Source: Urechis unicinctus
Taxonomy: Eukaryota; Annelida; Polychaeta; Xenopneusta; Urechidae
Direction: 5' to 3'
DNA: 64,000 nt
NCBI GenBank assembly: GCA_034190875.2
Contig: CM067356.1
Coordinates: forward strand, 22,131,258-22,195,257
Position 1 is the first letter of the stretch. Each line of letters begins with the position of its first letter. Below are positions 22,901 to 39,668 of this stretch, piece after piece. Both the position numbers and the translations under genes were made by a program. The notes under the pieces were generated by a model. The model saw only the letters and a list, made by a program, of their open reading frames with translations, was not told the DNA's origin and searched no databases.

Positions 22901-23195
22901 AAACATTTAAATGGGCGTGGACAACTGGAGTGGAAAATATGCGAAAACTTTCGATGCTGGTGATGTAATGATAATGGGCGGTCGCTCGTTCCCATAACCG
23001 GTGGAATTCTCAACAATGAAAAGTACGATAAAAAGCAGACAAATACAAATTCAGATCAAGCCTACCATTTTCTGGGTCGATGTAGAGTGAATGACATTTT
23101 TTCAAGATCCTTTCATTCACCGACAAAGTGGCAGAATCAGCGGCGTTCGCTGCCACTCTGGACCTGACCTTCCCAGACATTTTATCAGCGAGCAA
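4974..23195 (-). CDS. Membrane-anchored dynamin/EHD-like large GTPase, 12 coding exons, complete
   Basis: Exons (minus): 23066-23195, 19586-19697, 19286-19379, 17659-17743, 16972-17112, 10150-10310, 9502-9603, 7878-8023, 7489-7663, 7083-7195, 5900-5984, 4974-5186. They sum to 1557 bases, a 518-residue frame with matching phases. G1 is GNHSAGKSS (residues 69-77), G3 is DTPG (165-168) and G4 is SKAD (229-232, a variant of N/TKxD). Segments such as TGVAIETQGFTFVTSG and ADLIFVFFDPIG recall the EHD/sarcalumenin branch of dynamin-like GTPases. A coiled Glu/Lys/Asn stretch (about 276-330) precedes two hydrophobic segments (about 338-357 and 398-417), so the C-terminal half is probably membrane-embedded, perhaps as a hairpin. 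This suggests membrane remodelling or tethering; the compartment is unknown. Exon 4 (weak donor GTGTAT) and the last exon (hydrophobic 459-474) are the least certain. A second in-frame ATG at 23180 has a better start context. Confidence 0.82.
6026..6856. mobile_element. TAGC...GCTA MULE-like MITE, 831 bp, 9-bp TSD (copy 1)
   Basis: The element begins TAGCCCTACAAGACG and ends ACACCGGAGCTA. It is flanked by the perfect 9-mer GTGTTGGTA (6017-6025 and 6857-6865). The 5' end holds a small hairpin, AAGACGTCT-GCGT-AGACGTCTT. Only TAGC/GCTA is shared as an inverted end. It lies in a GTPase intron. It matches the 61208-61981 copy along its length, with extra sequence near 6300-6355 including a G-rich run. 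No transposase frame is visible, so it is non-autonomous. The 9-bp duplication suggests a Mutator-like superfamily, but that is inference. Confidence 0.82.
6950..7070. repeat. GTGAGTGATgGTGTGG-type minisatellite
   Basis: Short tandem units of about 21 bases (GGTGAGTGATTGTGTGGTGTG and variants) inside a GTPase intron, ending just before exon 10. It creates spurious threonine/serine-rich frames on both strands. Confidence 0.8.
8024..9501. other. GTPase intron, no further feature seen
   Basis: Intron between the exons at 9502-9603 and 7878-8023. I see no repeat with clear ends and no exon-like frame. Confidence 0.5.
9785..10092. repeat. 21-base minisatellite (AGAGCTATCATACTTAGTAAC family)
   Basis: About fourteen imperfect units alternate between an agagctatcatact-type and an agagccatcctattt-type version, giving a 42-base higher-order period. 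It lies in the GTPase intron next to exon 6. Three units of the same family recur in reverse orientation at 15915-15972. The Leu/Ile-rich minus-strand frame across it is an artefact. Confidence 0.85.
10311..12317. other. GTPase intron, mostly unique sequence with repeat traces
   Basis: Part of the large intron between exons 6 and 5. From about 11400 to 11880 there are traces of the degenerate array seen at 3470-4200 (reverse orientation), for example GAGATATTTCAT and GGTCATGTAGGGC. A short basic frame at 12140-12250 (KKRIKGGGRKKLF) ends in a stop and has no supporting context. Confidence 0.45.
12327..12380. mobile_element. 54-bp minimal copy of the TAGC...GCTA element with perfect 9-bp TSD
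   Basis: Only 22 bases of the 5' end are joined to 32 bases of the 3' end. It is flanked by identical GTAATCTCG (12318-12326 and 12381-12389). The ends match the 0.8-kb copies base for base, except for a TGA in place of CAC-type bases near the 3' end. It is the internal-deletion extreme of the family. Confidence 0.85.
12640..13040 (+). other. Possible plus-strand gene or transposon remnant, low confidence
   Basis: A frame starting ATG at about 12640 runs to a GTAAG donor at 12686, and a TTACAG acceptor lies before 12811. The downstream block reads QRRGHRFRGQDLRPYTRY in one frame but meets stops soon after. AATAAA-like signals follow near 13142. No family is recognised. It faces the minus-strand ballast-like remnant at 13532-14587 and may be part of the same old mobile element. 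Confidence 0.2.
13532..13969 (-). CDS. P2X7 ballast-like (intracellular zinc-binding) domain protein, C-terminal part, nested in a GTPase intron
   Basis: The frame has the order of the cytoplasmic ballast domain known from vertebrate P2X7 and from many orphan invertebrate proteins. First comes C-x-C-x2-C-x2-MP (CICLQCREMP), then VERQWC, then a block FCTYALPQMEGVVLDLMVIE, then a W-containing stretch and GNSGCVRKIRDLF before the stop. Cys positions of the first cluster are kept; the usual CC pair is reduced to WC. It lies in the intron between GTPase exons 6 and 5, on the same strand. An upstream block at 14352-14587 (next entry) may belong to it. It could be a small cellular gene, a decayed retrocopy, or mobile-element cargo. 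Domain call moderate, gene integrity low. Confidence 0.5.
   Translation of the reverse strand: MGWVSCWLERQPQFALTITRQPTPRKEGFHHPSTTTSPDCCICLQCREMPPPVERQWCTNSPDFCTYALPQMEGVVLDLMVIEVINRYRVDLLWDAVVEDKKKRCLDTAPISNGFSGFMYFWRSATQEGNSGCVRKIRDLFRNKY
14352..14587 (-). CDS. Unassigned exon-like frame upstream of the ballast-like domain
   Basis: A minus-strand open frame containing LLFDSYQGYFIELN and KLFTMTQVSKLVEVADKP ends at a possible donor (ACAAG|GTAC at about 14352). Amino-acid composition looks protein-like and the frame is open for about 78 codons. No family is recognised. Its position and strand suit an upstream exon of the 13532-13969 gene. Confidence 0.3.
14795..14885. mobile_element. Second palindromic foldback MITE (91 bp)
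   Basis: A shorter relative of the 4231-4340 element. It has the same CACAGGGATTTGCATTGGC start, the GTTTATGTATGCATAGAAGAT centre and an AAATCCCTG end. Flanks are TTTCAGTA (14787-14794) and TTTCAGTT (14886-14893), an 8-bp duplication with one difference. Arms are more diverged, and part of one arm is deleted around 14830. Confidence 0.75.
15560..15972 (-). repeat. Reverse-oriented copy of the degenerate array plus minisatellite units
   Basis: Read on the minus strand, 15620-15900 repeats the 3470-4200 pattern (CTTATTAAGcaaGCTAtcg, ACATATGGACCCCTC, ATTCAGCCCT, GAAAAACTCTTATGAAATATCTC). Immediately after, 15915-15972 has units of the 21-base family found at 9785-10092. Confidence 0.6.
16676..16776. 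repeat. Tandem repeat GGAACACTCACTGcTTAGTAaCCACACcctgctacaa, about 3 copies
   Basis: Three adjacent imperfect units of about 37 bases in the GTPase intron upstream of exon 5. Confidence 0.8.
17432..17522. repeat. 30-base tandem repeat, 3 copies
   Basis: TGAGGACGTGATGGAGGTCCATGGCTGTAT is repeated three times with one or two changes, just downstream (minus strand) of GTPase exon 4. Confidence 0.9.
17960..18660. other. Open, protein-like frames on both strands in a GTPase intron; identity unknown
   Basis: Plus strand: 18021-18266 contains VADTAAVILVLAYRQYQHDL and VAWPSNPVYNPVEEVWCLV before a stop. 18410-18649 ends QSAAGAQSGGTSAA. Minus strand: a frame with RAIMVTLSCNVDEPSRLEQV and LIRHAWC-type residues ends at a good GTAAGG donor near 18279. 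This is unusual density of open frames for intronic DNA here. It could be a decayed gene, an alternative GTPase exon or chance. I do not recognise any of it. Confidence 0.25.
19698..23065. other. Large first intron of the GTPase gene
   Basis: It contains a CpG-richer stretch at about 20640-21010 that might mark an alternative promoter. The rest is AT-rich. Open frames here (for example 22527-22814 plus) lack splice support and family resemblance. Confidence 0.45.
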
Positions 23196-23684
23196 ATGTC
23201 AAATAAGAAGCAAGTGGCCCGTATATAAGCGATTGGGCGTTAGAAATCGACTATCGTTTTTATAAAGTACGCATAATTCGGTATTTGTACACAAAAAACA
23301 GCAATTGTTTTTACACTAAGTATATTTTTGTAGCTTTTTATTGGTTTGATATTTGATATATAATCACATTGCGAAAATTAAGTGCTGATTTCAAGTTCCA
23401 AATCTTCAGAATGGCCTGACGAGTATTGCAGATCCAGGCGGCGCCACGTGCTTCCGTCAGCTGATCTCACTTGCCGGCAGGCTGTCAAACTTTCGTTAAG
23501 TTAAAATACGCTTTTGATATGGAAAATAATGAACGTTAGTAAGAGACATTTGTTTACTGCACATGAAGCTATCTCTCGGTAACTTTTTGAGCGCAAGGAT
23601 TGTCAGTAAAACAAAAGCAAAGTTGAGGTGACGTATTGTTCTCGAATCAAAACAAACTGCAGCGCCACTTCCGGCTAGAGCAAG
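23196..23684. promoter_or_regulatory. Divergent promoter region between GTPase (-) and CCCH zinc-finger gene (+)
   Basis: The start codons are 489 bases apart, head to head. An ETS-type motif ACTTCCGG (23667-23674) sits about 10 bases before the plus-strand ATG. A perfect E-box CACGTG is at 23445-23450. No TATA box is obvious on the plus side. Motif function is inferred from consensus only. Confidence 0.55.
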
Positions 23685-26600
23685 ATGGCTTCGCTTGTAG
23701 CTGATTATGGTACAAGTTCTGAAAATGACAGCGATTCAGACGATAATGCTTCAACCAATGACATGTACGAAAATACTTCATGTTCAATAATGATCTAATG
23801 TACTAAAGAACCGAGAGTTTTTTTAATTGTTCTTTATTCTCATGTCATTTGACGCATAAATGTTTTCATGTTGTGGCTTGTCAAAGATCCACGTGCATTT
23901 GTTTACCTGTTTACTACTGCGTGGTCATGTTTTGTTTTGGTTTGGTCTCAAGAGGGACTGGCTAATTTACTTTTTAATGATCATGCCTAGATGGTGGAAC
24001 TACGCTGATGTAGTATTAATTTTTATGTCATCGTTGAATTTGTTTGATAGTTTTTAACGTATTTGAGTCGATAATGCCATTAGCCCTACAAGTAACTACA
24101 AGTAGCCTAGCCGTGCAACAAGTAGACGCACACGACGGTAATATAAATATATAATGCGACGGTTAATATAACGTCGTGCACGCCTACCCTACAAGACGTC
24201 CGAGTAGACGTCTTACTGAGTTACTCTGTCTGAAAACGATGCAATGTTAAAAATTTTGAGATCGATTCAAACATCTACCAAATACCAAACGTACCAAAGT
24301 TATGGAGTTTTAGAATGGAATGATGTTCACGGACAATTTTATCCCTTTGTGGCGGGGGATTTCATCCATGGTAATTAGTTCTAGTTTGATCAATTTGGAA
24401 GTGGTAGAAAGTCAGAAACACAGCAACATGTTTGTTTTCAAGTTCAAGACCACGTACATGGCGAATGCTCAGAATGGCTTGACCCATCGACGACTATTGC
24501 TTCCTGCGTCTGAACTTGATGAGATACAGCAGATTGTATTCAAAGTTTTTGCATGCTTAGCAGGGAGGCAATGCAGATGAGGCGGCGGGAAATCACGCGA
24601 CCCAATATTTTTCAAAATGGCGGTCATCGTATCGCGATTTATCGGAAATGATATATAGATGGCATTTCTTAAAGAATGGTGTTGATCTGGTGTAAGCTTT
24701 TTGGTGAGCTATGACTTTTTTTTGTACAGGCTCTGTAAACAGATCCATCCAGAGATCTCTTGATCTCTGATGTGATTATATACCACCCTGTGACTAATCA
24801 TGGCAATGCAATTCGAAAAGCATTTTGTCACTCTCTCATATGTCACCTTAGTGTCCCCCACCTTTATATCAATAACCAGGATGCAAAATTTGCCTCAGTT
24901 GCTTTGGCAATCCACTCCTGCATGGTGATTTATAAATTGCTAGATAAACATTGAAATGCCCAACAGTCTGTGACCTTATTAATTTCATGGCATTTGGTAA
25001 GTCCTTTTGCTGATTGATGGGAGGTAAAGAATGCACAAAATTGGCATGTAGTAGATGCTATTAGCTTCAAGAAGCTGAAAACTTGGCAAAGTTATGATGA
25101 TGATATTGAGAATGTTGGTTTTGTGAATGCATAGTTACTCTACTGGTTTGCAATATCTGTAAGCTAAGTTCATAAGCTGTTTGAGATGCTGATACATCAA
25201 TAAATTATCTATGATTTTGTGTAATATTAACAGATGAAGAAAACTATATATTGACCTGAAATGTTCTTTATTTATAAGAGAACTCTGTTACACCCTAATT
25301 AAACTATCTTCTAGATTGGAAAAAAAACCCAGGCCAAGTACTGACGACTGTAAAATTTATCTAAGATGAGATTGTAGTAGGTAAAATCATTACATGAACT
25401 GTATTACAAGGGGTTGTACATTTCCATGAGTATAGTGATGACTCGTATTTCTGTGCCTTCATTGATCACCATTGTGTATGCAATTGATGAATTATAGCTT
25501 TATCACAATCATTTAGGTCCTGCATGTAAAAGTGGATCTGTTTCTTAATCCATGAATTTTCTGCATCCTATGACCAACTGTTATAAAGACACTTAGATAA
25601 ACAAGTGTGTCACTTGGTTCCTCAACATTGCTTGTCTGTACTCTGTGCACCACTTAAATTTGCTATTAATGATTGAGCCAATAAGGGGTTTAACATCATG
25701 TTCTGTCTCAACATTCAATGATATTATATAAATATGTATCACCTGCAACCTCTGCCAGGAGGTTGTAAGGCTACTTAGGAGAGATTGCTAGAGGGCCAGG
25801 GTGAGATTGCCAGACTTGCTATGAACGAGATTGTCAGACAGACCTTGTGCGAGATGACCAGACTGACGAGGGATGGGACTGCCAGTCTGACAATTTGTGA
25901 GATGGCCAGATTATCCATGGATGAGATGGCCAGACTGACAATGGGTGAGATGGCCTGACTGACAATGGGTGAGATGGCCTGACTGACAATGGGTGACACT
26001 GCCAGACTGACAATGGGTGAGATGGCCAGACTGACAACGGGTGACACTGCCAGTCTAACAATTTGCCAGATGGCCAGATTAACCGTGGATGAGATGGCCA
26101 GACTGACAATGGGTGACACTGCCAGACTGACAATGGGTGAAATGGCAAGACTGACAATGGGTGAGATGGCCAGACTGACAATGGGTGACACTGCCAGACT
26201 GACAATGGGTGAGATGGCCAGACTGACAACGGGTGACACTGCCAGTCTGACAATTTGCGAGATGGCCAGATTAACCGTGGATAACCGTGGATAACAGATG
26301 GGTGGCCTGCCAGACTGACAATGGGTGACACTGCCAGACTGACAATGGGTGAAATGGCCAGACCGACAATGGGTGAGATGGCCAGACTGACAATGGGTGA
26401 CACTGCCAGACTGACATAGAGCGAAATCACCAGACATGACCCAAATGTGATGGCCAGACTGACTAAGGGTAAAATCTCCAGGCTGACCAAGGGTGAGATG
26501 GCCAGACTGACCCTTGGTGAGAATACCAGTAACTTCCTCAGTTGCTCAGAGGTAATGCATGATACTCATTGAAGCCGAAGTATGAACAGTTCCAACGTGT

Positions 26601-28118
26601 TAAGGGTTTAGCTTAGCAGGGCTTTTATAACAGTGGCATCTTTGATCACTTGCACTGCCTATTCATCATCACCCCTGCTGAGATCCTTTATCATAGTAGC
26701 TGTTCACATACTGCACTATTAGAAGCAAATTCCTCAATGTGATCGCTATTCCCCAAATGGGTCAATAAATTTATATTAAACAGTTCTATGTAAGCATTGA
26801 CCTGGCCTATCACTATGTTCATCATTTAATTGTTTCCGGAAGGCCTGTGACTATGCATTGTTTAGATAGTGAAACAGACATTCTTCTTAAAGTATTGTGA
26901 ATAGTTACCCATTCAGTTTCTTGTGGTAACAATGATCCCTGGTGTGATGAGACATGTTCTGATTTACACAACAACAGTACAATTTGTCAAGGAATACAAA
27001 TATATCATTTTGTACAATTGAATCAATTTTGAAATTTGTTATATGCTTATACTGGTATGTAATCTAGTGAAACTAGTTTGACTTAACTTGATTATATGTT
27101 CCAGGTTTTACAACTGTAAAATCATAAATTCCTAGATTTAGTACTACTAATCAGTATATGTTGTAGTCTTCAGACGTGTCCAAAGTCGTCAGTCTACAAC
27201 AGGAGTTTATAGTTCTTGCTTTGTTGGAAATATGTGAAAAGCTGAAAATTCACCTCTTGATGTCTTGGCTATCTGACTAGTGAGATGCATTCCATGGTGG
27301 TGCATCACCTAATTCCTAACATCTGTTTGATGCAATACCTGTGATACATCTCAGCAGTTACACCTGCTACCAATATCGTCATGACAGTAGTTAGTTGGAA
27401 GCACAGCCATTCAATAGAGTCGCACTATGCTTAACCACCAACATAACTCTTGTAAAAATTTCAGTTTTGTATTTATTTTTGCAGAACACACCCAGACTCT
27501 TCACAAGGGAATGTGTGTAATTTCCTAATCAGTGAAAATCTGGATGGGGATTCTAGTGAAAGTGATGACAATGAAAGCCAAAAAAAGAGCAGCCAGTCTA
27601 GTGACCATCCCCTACCAAACCCTCTGGCTACCAGTAGACAAGGTGGACTGCCTAACCCACATCGTACATCAGCAGAAAGGACTCGCATCACTCACTCTGT
27701 TTTTGTGAATCAATTTCAAAAAGAAGAGAAAGCTAAAAGTTCAATTCTGGAGCAACATGTTAAAATGACAACAAAGTCAACTTTGAAAACAATTGATGGC
27801 AAAAAGGTGTGTTGGAATTTCCGCAAAGGACAGTGTAGAAAAGGTCACAAATGCCGGTTTGCTCATGATAATGATATTCCTCCTCCTAAAAATGAAGTCT
27901 CTGAGCTGACAGAAGAAAATACAGGTACTGCCACATCTCACTATGTAGACAATAGTTTGAAGGAGCTGGAAGAGAATGATGATGATAGTTTTGGCAATGA
28001 ACTAAAGAAGAAGAAGCGGAAGGTAGGAATGGCTCAGGGGCTTGTTCCTCCAAAGAAAGCAATGCAGATGTTAAATGATCAAAGAGCAAAGGATCGTCCA
28101 TGGACAATGAGTGATTAA
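23685..28118 (+). CDS. CCCH-type zinc-finger nuclear protein, two exons, 237 aa
   Basis: Exons 23685-23764 and 27485-28118, joined GAC AT|A with donor GTACGA and acceptor TTTGCAG. The start MASLVADYGTSSENDSDSDD is acidic and serine-rich. A single CCCH finger has C-x7-C-x5-C-x3-H spacing at C136, C144, C150 and H154 (VCWNFRKGQCRKGHKCRFAH). It is followed by an acidic stretch, a basic run LKKKKRKV (about 200-207) that looks like a nuclear localisation signal, and a conserved-looking end AMQMLNDQRAKDRPW. Single CCCH fingers of this type usually bind RNA. The layout suggests a nuclear or nucleolar RNA-processing factor, but I cannot name the orthologue. The 3.7-kb intron holds the 24-bp minisatellite and a MITE fragment. 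Confidence 0.85.
24110..24186. repeat. CTAGCCGTGCA... / ...CGTCGTGCACG inverted-repeat cluster
   Basis: A short nested set of inverted pieces (ACGACGG/CCGTCGT-like, and GTGCACG) directly precedes the MITE fragment. It resembles the 58-bp element at 47821-47878. Confidence 0.45.
24187..24736 (+). mobile_element. Truncated, diverged copy of the TAGC...GCTA element
   Basis: It starts TACCCTACAAGACGTCCGAGTAGACGTCTTAC. It follows the 5' half of the 6026 and 61208 copies (AACATCTACCAAATACCAAACGTACC, AGAAACACAGCAACATGTTTGTTT) and stops near TTTGTACAGGCTCTG. The 3' end and a target duplication are missing. Its centre differs from the other copies and is open for 86 codons, which may preserve ancestral sequence. 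Confidence 0.7.
25790..26515. repeat. 24-base minisatellite (GAGATGGCCAGACTGACAATGGGT), about 30 units
   Basis: Two 24-base versions alternate irregularly: gagatggccag... and gacactgccag.... It lies in the CCCH gene intron. Because 24 is a multiple of 3, frames of over 200 codons open on the minus strand and about 100 on the plus strand. These are repeat artefacts, with no start context, splice logic or non-repeat flanks. Confidence 0.95.
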
Positions 28119-29969
28119 ACAGCTACCTTAGTTCTTTTGCTCTTAGAAGTGTTTTAAAACACCTAACTGTGGAAATTCCTCTTTATACATAGACAGTACA
28201 TATCCCTATGATGCCAGCACCAAAGCAACATTTCTGTGGTCTTGAAGATATGAATATGCTTGTGTTCCAAATTAGTGCTTTGTACGGTAAATGTGTCTCA
28301 GTGGTAAATGTCTTTTTAAATGGAGCAACAATAGTGCTTTAATTTTCAATCTCGTTGTTTTCACAGCAAAACATGGAAATTTTAAAAAAATCTACGACTG
28401 CGTTATGATAAAATCAAACGTCAGAGTCATGACGTCTTGAATTTATGATATCATAACGCTCACCCTACCTTCATTCAAAGCAGATAATTTAGTCCCGAAA
28501 AGCCAGCCGTATTTGGCCTATAAAATCCAAATCGACGAAATTTAACCACCATGTTGCCAAATTATAGTGTTAGACAGTGCCATGTTTTGACTTCCATGTT
28601 GAATGACAACATTATAGATTTCTCTATCAGACTGGTCAAATAATATGGTCGCTTCCAAGAACATAAAAATACCGGACTACCACAGAAGTTTTTCACAGAT
28701 AAGCAGGATGAAGAAAATAGCTGTCATTCATTTATTTGGTCCAATCACAATAAATCAAATATAATTGTCAATCAAAATAGCATGCCATTCAATATTAGCA
28801 CTATCAATTTGTATGCATCGCAAACCATTAATGTTGTAGTTAAGAAACTATAATAGTGAAAGGAACTGCTATAGTTAGCAATCTAAATATACAGAACTCA
28901 ATAAGTTGAATCATTCAAGAAAGTGCAGTGCTCTTGATAATACACTTGACTGCAATCCATTCCATCAATAAATCACCCAAATAATGAAACATGCATTCAC
29001 AGAACAACAGCTGTACATATTTGGTTCAAATTCAATTCAAAATGCCACCCAAATAAAGTGACAATCCAAACGAAACAAACATTCAACCAGCATATTAATA
29101 CAGAAAAGTACACAGTTGTCACCAAAGTCAGAGACCGACCTCATTAAATGGGACCAAAGTAATCAGATTAGCTGCCCTCGGGCTTACAAGTCACTTGACA
29201 TATTGCTGGTTGACACCACGAGCAATAGAACATAGTCGAACGAGATTCATCATCTTATTTGCATAACAGCTCTGGGCAAGTAGAAACCAAACCTTGAGTT
29301 CCCCACTCCCATCATGACACTGCATTGATAAGTATTGAAATCAGTCATGATCAGTTGAGATTCTTGTGATCGAAAAGAAACCATGCATATTACATGCATA
29401 ACATAATCTGATGGCATCTATTTGAGCTTGTTTAGTTTAGTTCATGTGAATCCTTCTATAAACTAGTATATACGACATGATGAGCCATAATCACAGAACA
29501 AGCAGACCATCGATATAACACAATTCCAACACAAATAAATGATGATCAGTCTCGGGTAGATCATTATTTACTACTGTGAGGGGTACCTTGGACCACAACA
29601 ACCCCTAATTGAACCCTTATTTGGTATTTACAACATAAATCACATTATATGATGGTGTGAAGCATATACCCTAGCCAGGGACAGAGCTAAAATTCATCCT
29701 GCTGTGACAACCGACTGGAAAACAATTCATTGACAGCTTTTACACTACTCGTGAGAACTTAAAAATGTTAAATTAGTGCCAAAAAGTGTTAATATGTAAC
29801 AACTGCCTACAAACCATGGACATTTTTAAGTAAAATATCCATGGATTAAAGAAAAGATAACTTTTCAACTACTCAAAAGAAACGGCCAAGACCTATTTGC
29901 TGTAATTTATAAATCTGCCAGTCTGATGAAATGAGCAATGGAAGCTTTGTGACATTTGACAGAGGAGCT
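28119..29969. other. Convergent intergenic region between the CCCH gene (+) and HPD (-)
   Basis: It holds the 3' ends of both genes and AT-rich unique sequence. An AATAAA on the plus strand near 28748 is far from the CCCH stop. No exon-like frames are seen. Confidence 0.5.
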
Positions 29970-37709
<7,740 letters not shown>

Positions 37710-38179
37710 GGCGACAAATGAAATAACACTACGCTGCTGATGTGGTGCATATATTTATTCGCCACACGGGCCAGAGAGAATGCCACCCTTTGATTGGTTC
37801 AAATTTGTGGGCGCTGGCTGCACTTGGTTCGGTCTCAGCCAATCAGAATGAACAATGTGGTTTGGCCTCCCAAACGACGTCATCTATTATTGTATATCAC
37901 GAACCCATATCCTAACTGCCTATTTTGCAACATGTAACTAATATTTTTTTCTGAATAAACATTGACCTAGTTCTAATATTGATGGGGCAATTCTGTTTAC
38001 TCGCTCTCATGCCCGTTCGTACATGATAAAGTTCACGTAGGAAGCCGGCTACGCAGGTAGAAATCTTATAGGAGGTATATCATGTCACCATATGCTTTGG
38101 TTTTTAGTCAAGTTACGTCGCCCTTGTTGATGAACTTATATCACCACCTATCATCTGCATAATTCAGCAAATTATCCAA
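37710..38179. promoter_or_regulatory. Divergent promoter region of HPD (-) and an unidentified gene (+)
   Basis: On the minus strand a TATA-like GAATAAATATAT (about 37748-37760) lies about 45 bases before the HPD start codon. CCAAT boxes appear as ATTGGTTC (about 37793) and CCAATCAG (about 37840). Divergent start codons are 470 bases apart. Confidence 0.5.
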
Positions 38180-38973
38180 ATGATTATCTCCCAGTCTTAT
38201 TGTAAAATGCATCCAGCACATGATTTAATAAACTGCAAACATGTCGCAAATCAACACCTTAAGGTTAAGTTAATTGCCAATGACACAGCAGGTAACTTCA
38301 CTCCTGATGCTGTGATTTTAGAAATCTCCATCTACAATGCGAACGTGGAAGATCGAGAGCAGTTAATAGCACGAACGCTGAGGTACGAGAAGTTTCTTTG
38401 CCTCCTCACTACCAATTCCTGCCTTCACATTATCGGGTTTCCGTCGCTAGGAGGGCCTCCGTCGCGCACAGTGATTTTGACCGGAACTGGGGGCATGTTT
38501 CTCTGCCTGTCAAGCAGTCAGCGCTTTGTTCGCGCTTTACCAGTTGCTGTTTTAAGTTCCTGCGTTGTTGCGCGCATTCTTGTTGCGTGTTTCTATAGCT
38601 GTAAAGGGCAATTTTATATTTATATAATTAGAATGTCTAACTTAAGAAAATTTAATACAGATATGTCACACATCTTATAAATATGTATAAATACTGGTAC
38701 GGTACGATATTATCTTTTTGTTTTGTTTTATGTGGTGTTGTGGTTTGGTGGAAGAGTGGTAAAAAGTTTGTTATTTATTTTCTCATCTTTCTTTGCAGAG
38801 ATGGTGGTGATTGCAAAGATCTTGTGGCCATGATGTTTACAGAGGCTGACTTCAATACCAATGCAAAGTCTTATCCACCATTACCGCCTGATGAAGAGAC
38901 ATGTCGCACGGCGTATCGCATTCATTATTTTAATGTCTGGCAATTGCGATTACACAGTCTATATACTTGTCAC
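38180..38973 (+). CDS. Two exons of an unidentified gene (5' part only)
   Basis: Exon 38180-38382 runs from ATG (MIISQSYCKMHPAHD) to LIARTLR. The codon AG|A joins it to exon 38799-38973 (DGGDCKDLVAMMFTEADFN ... YFNVWQLRLHSLYTCH). Donors GTACGA and GTAAGT and acceptor TTTGCAG fit. The reading frame stays open across 126 codons and both exons look protein-like. Later exons are not recognised downstream in the window. I do not recognise the family. It may be a short gene, or one whose 3' exons lie in the poorly readable 39-43 kb stretch. The true start could be upstream. Confidence 0.45.
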
Positions 38974-39212
38974 GTAAGTAATACAACTGACGGAAACTTT
39001 ACTGTCATCCACGGGTGTTTTTTTCATTTTCTTGCGAACATCGGCCTTGCAGTCCACTATGGCGCAAGTAAACCTGGGCATGGTTGCTTCCGCGCAGTCT
39101 ATGTAGTCTATAGAACGATATTCTTAAATAATTTACCCTAGCTAATACCAATATCAAACATAAAACAACGAATATTCACCACAGCTTAAATATCTACGTT
39201 CCTTGTTGTGTT

Positions 39213-39330
39213 AGTCTGCGTCCCAGACTCCAGGGGTTCCGCTACGCTTCTCGCCCTAGAATCCTTGGCGCGACTATTGAATATCAGTAACATTTAAACA
39301 GGGGCCGCAGCCAAGGGGCTAGGTAACCTT
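39213..39330. repeat. Dispersed repeat, inverted relative to 42160-42245
   Basis: It contains GCGCGACTATTGAATATCAGTAACATTTAAACAGG and CCTAGG-like ends. The reverse complement recurs 3 kb away with about one change in eight. Confidence 0.6.
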
Positions 39331-39524
39331 GACTGTATTGTGTTTGCGTTTTGGAAAAACATGCCCCTACTACCGGTTGAAAATCAGTATCACCACCTGG
39401 CGGCCGCGACGGAATCCAGAGAATGTGGAGGCAGGAATGATTGGGCTTCCCTTCACCGATCTATAGGTCAAACGGCTCGATTGGCGCTGGAAAGGTTGGC
39501 ATCGGGAACCGAGCTCAAATGATC

Positions 39525-39668
39525 ATAGACAGTAGACCTCACCATGTTGGAGGTGTCGTCAGACAGTTGACTTCACCATGTCGGAGTTGTCGCCAGACAG
39601 TAGACTTCCATGACAAAGGTGTCGCCTGACAGTAGACTTCACCATGACGGAGATGTCGTCAGACAGTG
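39525..39668. repeat. 36-base tandem repeat, about 4 copies
   Basis: The unit is roughly CAGACAGTAGACTTCACCATG followed by ACGGAGGTGTCGT, repeated with small changes and one internal deletion. Confidence 0.85.

Noticed and set aside
24320..24580. 86-codon plus-strand frame inside the truncated MITE copy as a transposase
   Set aside because: No DDE or DNA-binding motif, and the full-length copies do not keep it open. Treated as non-coding element sequence.
25775..26490. Two overlapping 218-220-codon minus-strand frames and a 101-codon plus-strand frame
   Set aside because: They are produced by the 24-base tandem repeat in an intron. They have no non-repeat sequence, splice support or family match.
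25790..26515. Possible CRISPR-like array
   Set aside because: Units are contiguous with no unique spacers and the genome is animal. It is a minisatellite.
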